A stretch of 64,000 nucleotides of DNA. Origin: Sediminitomix flava (GTDB taxonomy: Bacteria; Bacteroidota; Bacteroidia; Cytophagales; Flammeovirgaceae). The stretch lies in the NCBI RefSeq assembly GCF_003149185.1, contig NZ_QGDO01000009.1, positions 62,001 through 126,000 of the forward strand, written 5' to 3'. The notes below the pieces were generated by a model. The model had not been told where the DNA came from. It worked only from the letters and a program-made list of their open reading frames with translations, and did not search any database. Positions 51,479 through 60,663 of this stretch are shown piece after piece; positions within the stretch are counted from its first letter, which is position 1; every line of letters begins with the position of its first letter. Made by a program: the position numbers and the translations under genes.

Positions 51479-53644
51479 TTATAGTCTGATACCTATCACC
51501 AAGATATCGTCTGTTTGTTTTTCTTTCCCATCTTTTTGCCAGTCTTGAACGATGTTAGCTAATAGCTCTTTTTGTTTCTCGAAAGGCAATAAGAAGTTTC
51601 GTTTCAATAAGCTTCTGAAATTCTTCGCTAAGAATTTACTGTTGTTTTCACCACCAAACTGATCTTGATAACCATCAGAATACATATAAAGTACAGTGCC
51701 TTTTTCGAAAGTAATTTCTTGAGTTTTGAACTCTGGCGTACTAGTACCTCCTTTTCCTCCGGCACTAAATCTTTCTCCTTTTAGAATGTGTTCTCCTTGG
51801 TCATTGATAAGTAGAATTGATGATTTCGCCCCTGCAAAGTACAATTTGCTATCATCGTCATCGATTATACAGATCGAAAGATCAATACTGTCATTGTTCT
51901 GAGTAATGTTCTGTTGGAGTGACTTCATAATTCCAACGTGCAACTCTGCTAAAATCTGATGCGGAGTTGTAATATTTTTTCGGAAAATAACTTCAGACAG
52001 AATTTGTTGTCCTACCATACTCATAAGCGCACCTGGCACTCCATGACCTGTACAGTCAGCAGAGATAACAATCACTTTTCCATCTATCTCTTCTACCATG
52101 TAGAAATCACCCGAAAGAATATCTTTTGGTTTGTAAAGTACAAAGTAGTTTTCCTTACCTAAAAGCTGTTCTACTTTGGTGGCAGATGGTAGCATAGAAC
52201 GTTGAATTCTATGGGCATAATTAATACCTGCCGTAATCTCTATATTTCGTTTTTGTAAGACTTGACTTACCTTTTCTAGTTCCCTTTTCTGATTGTTGAT
52301 GTACTGATTTTGAAGGCTTAATTCTTCATTTACTTCAGTAAGATCTTTTGTACGCTCTTCTACTGTAGCTTCAAGGTTCTGATTGGCATCATTTAATTTT
52401 TGAGAAAGATCTTCTGTACGGTTAAATGCCGATGACAATCTGTACGATAGCATAAAACCTTGTGTGAAGATAAAACTAAAGAACCCAATAGCCATCATGT
52501 GTCTCGTATGTATCACTTCTTGCTGATAAAGCATGTCATTTACGATACAGGCAATAAAGAAAAGAACACTAAAAGCAAAAATGATAGAACCTGTAACCCT
52601 CTTTTTCAATGCTAAAATGATAAGGTATATACAGTATAAAGATGCAACACCAATCACAGCATGAGATACGGGTACGAGGTAAGAGAAGATTGAGGCAGGA
52701 GTTACTAGGGTAATAAGCACCATAATTGCTACTGCAATACCAATTCCTGTAACGAAGTTCTTCGACCTGTTTTTAGAGAATACAAAATAGACAAAAGTTG
52801 CTATCGAGAAGATAGGTACAAAGTAAGATATATATTCCATTCGTGTAAGTGCTACCCAAGGAGTTGATGGGAATAGCTCTAACCAAAGGTATTCTCCTGT
52901 AGAAAGTGTTCTGAACGCGATGGAAATACATGAAATGGCAAAATAAAGTGCTGATCTATCTTTTTGTCTGAAGTAATACAACATGAGATGATAAAGTCCC
53001 ATAGCCAATAAACATCCGACAAGAAATAAATCTTTCATTACACTAAGTTCTCTGGTACTTCTGATTGTTTCTTCAGAACCCAGATGAATAGAGTCCCAAG
53101 TACCTCCTTTTCTGTGGTGATAGTTTGAAACTTGAATGATAAATTCTGTGGATTTACCCTTTACACCAAAAGTTGGGACACGTGTGTTATAGCCTGCTTC
53201 GCCTTTTTCTTCCTGATCGGAAACATAGCCTGTGACTGCTTTTAATTCCCCATCTACATAAAGACGGTAAGATGTAGCCAAAGTAGGTATTTTTAAGCCT
53301 AATCGAGTACCTTCTTCAAGCCCATGTTTCATAACGAGCCTGTAGGTTCCATAACCGTAAGGACTGATTATTTTATCTCCTAAAGTTTGTTCCGACCAAA
53401 CTTCAGGCATATGAATAAAATGAGTTTCTGGATTGGTATTGATGAAATCAATTGGGTATAATAATTCATTCCAATAAAATTCCCATTCTCCGTCAAGCTT
53501 CGATAGTTCATCATAAAAAGATTCCTCTTTTTCAGATAAGTCTAAAATACCTTTTTGAATTAAGCTTTGCTGAGGAGTTTGAGCAAATGCGGTGTGTTGA
53601 AAAAGTAGAATAGGTAGAAGAAAAAAATATAAAAATAATCTCAT
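51479..53644 (-). CDS. 7TM-sensor SpoIIE-type phosphatase (copy B)
   Basis: 721 aa with the same layout as copy A: signal peptide to about 22, periplasmic sandwich, seven helices, coiled coil and SpoIIE domain with LSGDFYM, ADCTGHG, YSDGYQD and QTDDIL. The phosphatase domains of A and B are very similar, while the periplasmic parts differ more, consistent with a duplication followed by sensor divergence. Each has its own terminator. 53645-53895 upstream holds nothing recognisable. Confidence 0.9.
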   Translation of the reverse strand: MRLFLYFFLLPILLFQHTAFAQTPQQSLIQKGILDLSEKEESFYDELSKLDGEWEFYWNELLYPIDFINTNPETHFIHMPEVWSEQTLGDKIISPYGYGTYRLVMKHGLEEGTRLGLKIPTLATSYRLYVDGELKAVTGYVSDQEEKGEAGYNTRVPTFGVKGKSTEFIIQVSNYHHRKGGTWDSIHLGSEETIRSTRELSVMKDLFLVGCLLAMGLYHLMLYYFRQKDRSALYFAISCISIAFRTLSTGEYLWLELFPSTPWVALTRMEYISYFVPIFSIATFVYFVFSKNRSKNFVTGIGIAVAIMVLITLVTPASIFSYLVPVSHAVIGVASLYCIYLIILALKKRVTGSIIFAFSVLFFIACIVNDMLYQQEVIHTRHMMAIGFFSFIFTQGFMLSYRLSSAFNRTEDLSQKLNDANQNLEATVEERTKDLTEVNEELSLQNQYINNQKRELEKVSQVLQKRNIEITAGINYAHRIQRSMLPSATKVEQLLGKENYFVLYKPKDILSGDFYMVEEIDGKVIVISADCTGHGVPGALMSMVGQQILSEVIFRKNITTPHQILAELHVGIMKSLQQNITQNNDSIDLSICIIDDDDSKLYFAGAKSSILLINDQGEHILKGERFSAGGKGGTSTPEFKTQEITFEKGTVLYMYSDGYQDQFGGENNSKFLAKNFRSLLKRNFLLPFEKQKELLANIVQDWQKDGKEKQTDDILVIGIRL

Positions 53645-53895
53645 CAGATCAGATTGTTAGTGTTATCGGTGGCAATATAGCCAATGTAGCCCAAATAATT
53701 CAATCACAAACATTTAAACAATATGTATTTGAACTAAATTAAAGCTAGGTAAGGATACATAACATCTTGAAAAGACGATATTTACAAATATCAGATTATG
53801 AAAGGGTTAAGGCTGGTGTTTGTATGATGTTAAAGAAAGAGTATTCTTGAGATATTTTATTAAAATATATTCACAAATATTGATTCAATCTTTAT

Positions 53896-54783
53896 TTAGT
53901 CTAAAATTAGGCTGATAAAAAAGAACAAATTCATACAGAAAGAAGCGATGATATTCATTCGCATGGTGTATTTATAATTCGCAAAATCTAAGTCTTTGAA
54001 TACTTTTCTAGACCAATAAGTGAAGTAAATAAGAATAGGTTGGGTACAAAGAAGGTAAAATAGAATATGAAGATTCAGGTTATTTTGCCAATAATAAAAG
54101 ATAAATCCGATACCTGTAACCAAGAAAATTCCTGCCGAGAAAAATAGTGTACCTTTTATACCAAGTAGTCGGCTCATTGTCATATCACCTCTTTGTTTAT
54201 CTTCCTCATGTTGATAAATCTGTGTGAGCGGGTAATTGGCAAAAAGCATTAGGGTACACAAAAATGCAGGGAATAGATATTTATCTTGAAGTAACTCACT
54301 GATTTCAATATTTGCCAAAGCTAGTATTGTACACAGGTATACCCAAGCCCCTTGAAAGTTTGCAACCACAAACCATGAGAGAAGCGGTAATTTCTTCAGT
54401 CTGATACTCGGGTGACTGTATGCTTTAGAAACTAAACCATAGATAAGTACACCTAACATAAAGGGTGTACCAATGAAAAACCATGATAACACAAGTGCAA
54501 TCAAGTCCATGACTAGCGAAGTGTACAAAAGGCTAGTATGTACGGGCGGAGGAGCTTCTATCCCACCAATACTTCCTTCGTCTTTATCGTAAAAGGAATT
54601 GTAGGCATTACTCGCTGGGTAAACGAACAGGTGCCAAACAAGAAAGATGATACCTACTTTGAATAGGTCAAGATCATCTAAGTTACCTACGGCGAATAAA
54701 AAAATAGGCATAAGCCAAATTGAGAAAGGGATTCTCAAATGTACCAGTGTACTCTTTATATTCGCTTGACTAACTTTCTGCAT
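53896..54783 (-). CDS. UbiA-family prenyltransferase
   Basis: 295 aa with about eight hydrophobic helices. The first Asp-rich motif is NAYNSFYDKDEG (a variant of NDxxDxxxD) and the second is YQHEEDKQRGDM. Both are needed to bind prenyl diphosphate and Mg. UbiA-family proteins prenylate aromatic rings or sugars in quinone, haem or lipid synthesis. The acceptor cannot be inferred from the neighbours. Confidence 0.85.
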   Translation of the reverse strand: MQKVSQANIKSTLVHLRIPFSIWLMPIFLFAVGNLDDLDLFKVGIIFLVWHLFVYPASNAYNSFYDKDEGSIGGIEAPPPVHTSLLYTSLVMDLIALVLSWFFIGTPFMLGVLIYGLVSKAYSHPSIRLKKLPLLSWFVVANFQGAWVYLCTILALANIEISELLQDKYLFPAFLCTLMLFANYPLTQIYQHEEDKQRGDMTMSRLLGIKGTLFFSAGIFLVTGIGFIFYYWQNNLNLHILFYLLCTQPILIYFTYWSRKVFKDLDFANYKYTMRMNIIASFCMNLFFFISLILD

Positions 54784-55168
54784 CTTTCTTGAACATAGTG
54801 AAGACGAAATTTAATAATTGTTGTATAAAAATGGGTGCAAGTCCTTCTATTTCATCTCAAAAAGATAAAATTAATACTTAAATTCGCACTCTAGTTTAAA
54901 TAATGAGTGAATTTAGAAGAAGAGGAATATCGCTAATTCACTTTATTGCAAGTTTGAGAAAGTCACTTTTTATACCTCTACAATACGCCAATTTTCAATC
55001 TGTAGAAAAGTGAAATTTGTAATTCAGACCTGTTTAGGAATGAAATACGTTTAGAACAATGTTTTGGGTTTAAAGACTACAAAATGTACTGTTTGCTTTC
55101 TAGAAATGGTAAGATTGAAACTCTTTCAGAAGGTCTTCTCTCAACTTTAGTCATTAAATAAGAATAAG
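54784..55168. other. Gap of 385 bases between divergent UbiA-family and panB genes
   Basis: AT-rich, with no gene, RNA or clear promoter visible. Confidence 0.5.
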
Positions 55169-55987
55169 ATGTCCGTACACAAACCAGGAATAAAGAAAGT
55201 AACAACCCACCAACTTCAAGCCATGAAAGAACGTGGAGAGAAAATCTCAATGTTGACGGCTTATGATTTTACAATGGCAAAAGTATTAGACCAAGCAGGG
55301 ATAGATGTGCTATTGGTTGGTGACTCCGCTTCAAATGTAATGGCAGGGCATGAAACAACATTGCCTATTACACTTGACCAAATGATCTATCACGCTCAGT
55401 CTGTAGTAAGAGGTGTCGATAGAGCGTTGGTGGTTGTAGATGTTCCTTTTGGTAGTTACCAAGGAAGTTCTTCAGAAGCACTTCGTTCTTCAATCCGAAT
55501 CATGAAAGAATCGGGTGGCCATGCCGTAAAAATGGAAGGTGGTGAAGAAATTGCTGATAGTGTAAAACGTGTGCTTAGTGCAGGTATTCCAGTGATGGGG
55601 CACTTAGGACTTACGCCACAATCAATTTATAAATTTGGGACGTACTCAGTAAGAGCAAAAGAAGAAGAAGAAGCAAAAAAATTGATCTCTGACGCTAAAC
55701 TTTTGGAAGAGTTAGGTTGTTTTGCGATTGTTCTAGAGAAGATCCCTTCAGCACTTGCTGGCGAAGTAGCAAAAGCTGTAAAAATTCCTATCATTGGTAT
55801 TGGGGCTGGTCCTGAAGTAGATGGTCAAGTACTGGTAGTACATGATATGTTGGGAATCAATAAAGATTTCAGTCCTCGATTTTTGAGAAGATATGCTGAT
55901 CTGCACACAATTATGACGGATGCAGTACAAGGCTTTATCAAGGATGTGAAAGACAGAGACTTCCCGAACGAAAAAGAAAGCTATTAA
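55169..55987 (+). CDS. panB: 3-methyl-2-oxobutanoate hydroxymethyltransferase
   Basis: 272 aa, full length. [30 protein letters not shown] holds the Mg-binding Asp. [14 protein letters not shown] and [21 protein letters not shown] are family signatures. It adds a hydroxymethyl group from methylene-THF to ketoisovalerate in pantothenate synthesis. It is followed 54 bases later by the pseudouridine synthase gene, possibly in one transcript. Confidence 0.97.
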   Translation: MSVHKPGIKKVTTHQLQAMKERGEKISMLTAYDFTMAKVLDQAGIDVLLVGDSASNVMAGHETTLPITLDQMIYHAQSVVRGVDRALVVVDVPFGSYQGSSSEALRSSIRIMKESGGHAVKMEGGEEIADSVKRVLSAGIPVMGHLGLTPQSIYKFGTYSVRAKEEEEAKKLISDAKLLEELGCFAIVLEKIPSALAGEVAKAVKIPIIGIGAGPEVDGQVLVVHDMLGINKDFSPRFLRRYADLHTIMTDAVQGFIKDVKDRDFPNEKESY

Positions 55988-56041
55988 TTTAGTAAATAAG
56001 TTAAGTGCTCAGATAGTGGAGCATTATTTTGTGAGAAAGAA

Positions 56042-56728
56042 ATGATGAATGATCCTTTTCAGGTGATTTATGAAGATAATCACCTAATTATCGTCAATAA
56101 AGAAAGTGGTATCCTAGTTCAAGGAGATGAAACAGGAGATATGCCTCTTTCTGAGATGGTCAAAGAATACATAAAAGAAAAATATAATAAGCCAGGAGCT
56201 GTTTACTTAGGAGTGGTTCACCGTATTGACCGTCCAGTAAGTGGTTTGGTGCTTTTTGCAAAAACTTCGAAGGCGCTCGAAAGAATGAACAAGCAGTTCC
56301 AAGAGCGTAAAGTGAAGAAAGTGTATTGGGCTCTTGTAGACAAGCGACCAGAAATGGAAGAAGAAACGCTTGTACACTGGATTAAGAAAAATCCAGAAAA
56401 AAATAGAGTAACAGTACAGCAGTCTGACCGAAGAGGTGGACAGCGTGCAGAATTGACTTACCGAATTAAAGCAAAAGTAAATAAATACTACTTGCTAGAG
56501 GTAGAGCCAAAAACAGGTCGTCCGCACCAAATTAGAGCACAGCTGGCTGCAATGGGTTGTCCAATCTTGGGTGATTTGAAGTACGGTTCTCAGAAAAAAA
56601 TAAAAGGAGGGCGTATTTATCTTCACTCTAGAGCTTTAGGCTTTATTCATCCAACTCGTAAAGATGAGACTTTGATCACGGCTCGTTTGCCAAAAGATCA
56701 GCGTTGGAGTGAATACGAAGGCGTATAA
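56042..56728 (+). CDS. RluA-family pseudouridine synthase
   Basis: 228 aa. The catalytic Asp lies in HRIDRPVSG. Other family blocks are NKESGILVQGDETGD near the start and LEVEPKTGRPHQIRAQLAAMG, plus the end YLHSRALGFIHPTRK. No S4 domain is present, so this is the RluA-like, not the RsuA-like, class. It makes pseudouridine in rRNA or tRNA. Either of two adjacent ATGs could start it. Confidence 0.95.
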   Translation: MMNDPFQVIYEDNHLIIVNKESGILVQGDETGDMPLSEMVKEYIKEKYNKPGAVYLGVVHRIDRPVSGLVLFAKTSKALERMNKQFQERKVKKVYWALVDKRPEMEEETLVHWIKKNPEKNRVTVQQSDRRGGQRAELTYRIKAKVNKYYLLEVEPKTGRPHQIRAQLAAMGCPILGDLKYGSQKKIKGGRIYLHSRALGFIHPTRKDETLITARLPKDQRWSEYEGV

Positions 56729-56749
56729 ATTTTTCTTTTTAGAAATAGT

Positions 56750-56788
56750 AAATCCCAACTTGGAGAATACTCAAGTTGGGATTTTTTG
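56750..56788. terminator. Terminator of the pseudouridine synthase gene
   Basis: A 13-bp stem (AAATCCCAACTTG and its complement) with a 7-base loop, then TTTTT. On the minus strand the following tract is weaker, so it mainly serves the plus strand. Confidence 0.82.
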
Positions 56789-56813
56789 TATGAATGAAAT
56801 ATTTAGGCTAGTC

Positions 56814-57719
56814 CTAATACTTTGTCGCAATTAGTTCAATCACTCGATCTGGGTAATCAGAAATAATGCTGTACACAGGGTATTCCATTACTTTCTTGAT
56901 GTCATCTACTTTATTTACCGTCCAAGGAATGATTTTAACATTGTTCTTTTTCGCAAAGTCAAATACATGCTTGTTTAGGTAAACATAGTCTGGACTATAT
57001 GCCCAAGGAATAAAGCCAAGTTCATTAATATTATCGGCAATAGATCGACTGTTTTCAACAAGTAAAGCCAATCGGAACTGAGGATATTTTTTCTTTAAGA
57101 CTTTCAGCGTCTCAATATCAAAACTCTGAAGAATAACTTTGTCATTTTTTCCGTATCGATTGATTTCCGTAACGACCAAGTCGGCATAGGTATTCACATC
57201 AGGGTGATAAACACCATCTTGCTGGGGTACTCTTTTAATCTCGATATTATACTCAGGCTCTTTTATATTATTTTCAGTGCAAACACGCTCAACCATTTCA
57301 AATACATCTCCTAAAAGTGGCTTTTCTACAGCAAAATTGATTTGTTCGGGAAATCTTGGATGATTTTTTTTACCTACATCATATTTTTTGATTTCCTCAT
57401 AACTCATTTGATAAAGATTATGGCTTTTTTCTGCACCCTCAGAAATTATTTTTCCTTCTGGTGTTAGGCTAATTTCATGATTGAAAAAAGGCTCGTGAGA
57501 AAGTACGACTTGATGATCTTTAGAAATCACAACGTCCATTTCTAAAGTATTTACACCTAGTTCAATTGCTTTTTGGAATGCAGGTAGTGTATTTTCAGGA
57601 TAAATACCACGACATCCTCTGTGACCTTGAACTCTAGGACGTTGAGTGCTAGATTCAAATGAACAGCTGAAAAAAATCAAAGACAGAAATAAAAAAATTA
57701 AAATAGATAGATTACGCAT
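56814..57719 (-). CDS. Glycerophosphodiester phosphodiesterase lipoprotein
   Basis: 301 aa from ATG 57719; an upstream in-frame ATG would add five residues. The signal peptide ends in a lipobox FFSC. The GDPD catalytic blocks are present: GHRGCRGIYPENTLPAF, LEMDVVISKD and VLSHEP in the first third, NIEIKRVPQ in the middle and WTVNK near the end. It hydrolyses glycerophosphodiesters to glycerol 3-phosphate outside the cytoplasm. Monocistronic. Confidence 0.93.
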   Translation of the reverse strand: MRNLSILIFLFLSLIFFSCSFESSTQRPRVQGHRGCRGIYPENTLPAFQKAIELGVNTLEMDVVISKDHQVVLSHEPFFNHEISLTPEGKIISEGAEKSHNLYQMSYEEIKKYDVGKKNHPRFPEQINFAVEKPLLGDVFEMVERVCTENNIKEPEYNIEIKRVPQQDGVYHPDVNTYADLVVTEINRYGKNDKVILQSFDIETLKVLKKKYPQFRLALLVENSRSIADNINELGFIPWAYSPDYVYLNKHVFDFAKKNNVKIIPWTVNKVDDIKKVMEYPVYSIISDYPDRVIELIATKY

Positions 57720-57790
57720 ATTGATAGAAGACAATTTTAAGCCTAAATATAAAATCCTATGATTGACTTTATACTAACTTAATAATAAAA

Positions 57791-57820
57791 AATCCGCACC
57801 GCTAAAAAGCAGTACGGATT
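57791..57820 (-). terminator. Terminator of the surface-repeat gene
   Basis: AATCCGcACcGC pairs with GCaGTaCGGATT (two mismatches) with a T-rich minus-strand tail, just beyond the stop at 57853. Confidence 0.7.
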
Positions 57821-57852
57821 CTGATTATAATCTTGGTAAAATGAATTCTTTT

Positions 57853-59238
57853 TTAACCTCTCTTATTGTGAAAACGGATACCTGCATGGAATCCAAACCA
57901 TCCATTCATTTCAAATTGTTGGCTGCTATAACGAATTTGTTCGCCTGTCCAAGGGTCATAATGACTATGTCTGACGGTTTGGAATGATCTGTTATAGAAA
58001 ATATTGCTCTCTGAGAAGCTCGGCATTTCTTGTGCTCCAAGTGAAGTTTCTCTGATCTGTAGATTGAAAGAAGGTCCGAAAATAAGTGATGTATTTCCAG
58101 AGAGTTGAACGGCAAAATTAAGTCTCATCTGATTTAGTAGGTTTAATTGATTTGTCCAAAATTCATTTTCTGCTACTTGGTAAGTCATGGCTTCTATTCC
58201 CATTTTAACCCAACCATCGTGTGCTATTTTCCATTGTGAACCGATACCTAGACCAATTCCCCAACGTTCATAATCGTTGTCAGACTTTTGATAACCAAAT
58301 CCGATCATTGTATAGAAAGGATCTACGCCAACTTTATAAGTACCTGTAAGTTGGAAAGAGTCGGTATAGGAAAACTCCATTCCTCTAAAACCATTTTTTC
58401 GGATTACATTAATCAAACCGATAGGCGCACCTGTCAGAGAATCGGCAACATTGATCAGCCCTACCATAGCTCCAGTGCTATTTTTACTTCTGTTGATTAG
58501 TCCAAACTGAGCACCTTTCATGTTGCCAGTTCTATTGATTACACCAATTTGAGAACCTTTTAACTCGGTCGATTCATTGAGGATACCAAATTGACCACCA
58601 GTGGCATCTTTGGTGATATTTACGACTGATATTTGAACACCTCTAAGGCTTTCTGAAATATTGCTAACTCCTGCTACTTGGAAACCCGTCACTTGGTTTG
58701 TGATATTTACCACACTACCAAATTCGATTCCTTGTAAGCCCCCGTTATAACCTGCAATCGCATTTATAGATATTCCATTATTATATTTTTCTGAAGAAAT
58801 ACCATTTGTACCGATTGGGTATAAAAATGATAATTGTGCTGGTCGGTATTTCAATTCTTCTGAACTTTCCGTTTCTATAGCTTGCTCTTGAACAACAGAA
58901 GCTTCAATTTCTACCTTAGTTTCTTCGGCCTCTGGTTTTTGAACAATTGTTGCCTTTTCTTCTGAAGAGGTATTTTTTAGAGTATCGGTATCAATGCCAT
59001 TTCTTTTTTTGAACAGCGCCATTTGATTGTAGAACCTGTTCAGTTTGCTTTGGGTAGAATCAAGTTGTGTGTCAAGACTATCAGATTGATTGACTGATTG
59101 CTTAATAAAAAGTTGTTTTAGGTATTCAAAATCAGAAACTTGTTCCTTTTTCTCTTCTTTTTCTTGTCCTAAAACAATTGAAAAAGGGTTTGCTAAAAGG
59201 GTAATTGATAATAGAAATGTAAGCCAAGTCGATTTCAT
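57853..59238 (-). CDS. Exported protein with LA_2272-type surface repeats
   Basis: 461 aa. The signal peptide ends near IVLGQEKE. A Glu/Ser/Thr-rich linker (25-130) is followed by about eight tandem units of 15-21 residues (about 150-275) built on G-x-[QE]-[FIVA]-G-x-[IVL]-N (for example GVQISVVNIT, GGQFGILNES, GSQIGVINRT, GAQFGLINRS, GAMVGLINVA, GAPIGLINVI). The C-terminal third is a beta-barrel-like domain. The pattern matches the LA_2272 surface-repeat family, thought to form a right-handed helix. The surface role is inferred. Confidence 0.78.
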   Translation of the reverse strand: MKSTWLTFLLSITLLANPFSIVLGQEKEEKKEQVSDFEYLKQLFIKQSVNQSDSLDTQLDSTQSKLNRFYNQMALFKKRNGIDTDTLKNTSSEEKATIVQKPEAEETKVEIEASVVQEQAIETESSEELKYRPAQLSFLYPIGTNGISSEKYNNGISINAIAGYNGGLQGIEFGSVVNITNQVTGFQVAGVSNISESLRGVQISVVNITKDATGGQFGILNESTELKGSQIGVINRTGNMKGAQFGLINRSKNSTGAMVGLINVADSLTGAPIGLINVIRKNGFRGMEFSYTDSFQLTGTYKVGVDPFYTMIGFGYQKSDNDYERWGIGLGIGSQWKIAHDGWVKMGIEAMTYQVAENEFWTNQLNLLNQMRLNFAVQLSGNTSLIFGPSFNLQIRETSLGAQEMPSFSESNIFYNRSFQTVRHSHYDPWTGEQIRYSSQQFEMNGWFGFHAGIRFHNKRG

Positions 59239-59355
59239 TAGTATAAAAATTTTGGTTTTGGTTTCGCTTATTTATCTATCAGTTTCCTTCACTTTCAAAT
59301 ACCCCTATCTCTGAATGATTTTTTTTGAAAATATTTTAAAAAGTTTTCTTCAACT

Positions 59356-59395
59356 AAAAAGTCACTGATTAAATAAGGTAAATCAGTGACTTTTT
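59356..59395 (-). terminator. Terminator of the FAD oxidoreductase gene
   Basis: A 15-bp perfect stem AAAAAGTCACTGATT with its complement, 10-base loop, A/T tracts on both sides. It could act on both strands. Confidence 0.85.
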
Positions 59396-59415
59396 GGTGC
59401 AGTTTAAAAGGATGG

Positions 59416-60549
59416 CTATTCAGAAAGTTGATGGGCGAGTTTTTCACCTAGGCTACTTCCTATTGCTACTCCCATTCCTCCGAGTCGTACACCTATCGCG
59501 ACATTCTCACTAAGTTTTTTATGTATTGGTCTTTTATTTTTTCCAAAAGCCATAATTCCTGCCCATTTGTGCTCTATTTCAAAATCTTGTTGAGGAAGGA
59601 TGACATCTTTTAGTTTTTGTTGAAGTGTATGAATAATCTGATCGGTTGTTGCAAATTCAGTTGTCGATTCTCCTTGAAAATCAAGATTACGCCCCCCTCC
59701 AAAAATTACCCGATTTCCATGATTACGGAAATAGTAGTAGCCTTCATCCATATGAAAAACGCCTTTAAACTTTAAGTTTTCTATGGGTTTAGTAACTAAA
59801 ACTTGTCCTCTTCCAGCTTTTACTTCAAGATTTGGAAGAAGACTTGGCGTAAATGCATTTGTGCAGATTGCTAATTTCTGAGCACTGAAAGCGATTGGAG
59901 AATTAGTTGCTGTATTTTTTACTTCCACTCGAACATCGGAGCCACTATCTTCAAAGTGTAAAACTTCCGAACCAGTGAGTAGAGTTACATTTTTTTGCTG
60001 AACATAATTAAGGAGTGATCGCATCATTTTTCCTGTATCAATTTGTCCTTCAAAAGGGTTGTATACTACCGATTGTACCATTCCGGAGTTAAAGCCAAAT
60101 TGCTCAATTAATTCATCTTTGATGTGAAATACATCTTTTTTGAATAAAGGAAAAAGCATTTTATTCACGGCATCAATCGCATCTAAAGCATCAATTTCTT
60201 CATCTGACAAAAGTTCATAGCCTCCATCTTGGATAAATTCGATTGCTTCATCTCCCAGTCTACATCTGAGCTTTTGTAAACCCGACCATCTTTCATCTAC
60301 CAAATGCATAACCATATCTAGTGGCATATAGTCTAGATCAGAAAGTAGTTCTGTAAGACTACCGAAACAGGCAAACCCTGCATTTTTTGTACTTGCTCCT
60401 GTTGGGAAAATCCCTTTTTCTAAAACTAAGATTGATTTATTAGGATGAAGTTCTGCAAGTGAGGCAGCCGTAGAAAGCCCGACTATTCCGCTGCCAATGA
60501 TAATGAAGTCATATGAGGTGAAATGTTTATTTTCCCAATAACTGAGCAT
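59416..60549 (-). CDS. FAD-dependent oxidoreductase (DAO family)
   Basis: 377 aa from ATG 60549. A longer frame to 60636 is rejected because it runs through the dxs terminator hairpin. The FAD-binding motif IIIGSGIVGLSTA is near residue 15, followed by EKGIFPTGASTKNAG. Motifs GRGQVLVTKP, YYYFRNHGNRVIFGGGRN and a C-terminal GVRLGGMGVAIGSSLG match glycine/D-amino-acid oxidase-like proteins. The substrate is unknown, probably an amino acid or amine. Confidence 0.87.
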   Translation of the reverse strand: MLSYWENKHFTSYDFIIIGSGIVGLSTAASLAELHPNKSILVLEKGIFPTGASTKNAGFACFGSLTELLSDLDYMPLDMVMHLVDERWSGLQKLRCRLGDEAIEFIQDGGYELLSDEEIDALDAIDAVNKMLFPLFKKDVFHIKDELIEQFGFNSGMVQSVVYNPFEGQIDTGKMMRSLLNYVQQKNVTLLTGSEVLHFEDSGSDVRVEVKNTATNSPIAFSAQKLAICTNAFTPSLLPNLEVKAGRGQVLVTKPIENLKFKGVFHMDEGYYYFRNHGNRVIFGGGRNLDFQGESTTEFATTDQIIHTLQQKLKDVILPQQDFEIEHKWAGIMAFGKNKRPIHKKLSENVAIGVRLGGMGVAIGSSLGEKLAHQLSE

Positions 60550-60595
60550 GATGTATTGTGTGTTTGGTTGTGAGATAGATAAAAAAGGCAGCATA

Positions 60596-60637
60596 AAAAA
60601 AGTGCTACTAATTATCTTAACGACAATTAGTAGCACT
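60596..60637 (-). terminator. Terminator of dxs
   Basis: AGTGCTACTAATT (60601-60613) pairs with AATTAGTAGCACT (60625-60637) and a 7-base T-run follows on the minus strand. Confidence 0.9.
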
Positions 60638-60663
60638 AGGATATATTTTGAGATGAAATTGAC

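Noticed and set aside
60550-60636. N-terminal extension of the FAD oxidoreductase
   Set aside because: The extra codons run through the dxs terminator hairpin and give a hydrophobic stretch not found in this cytoplasmic family.
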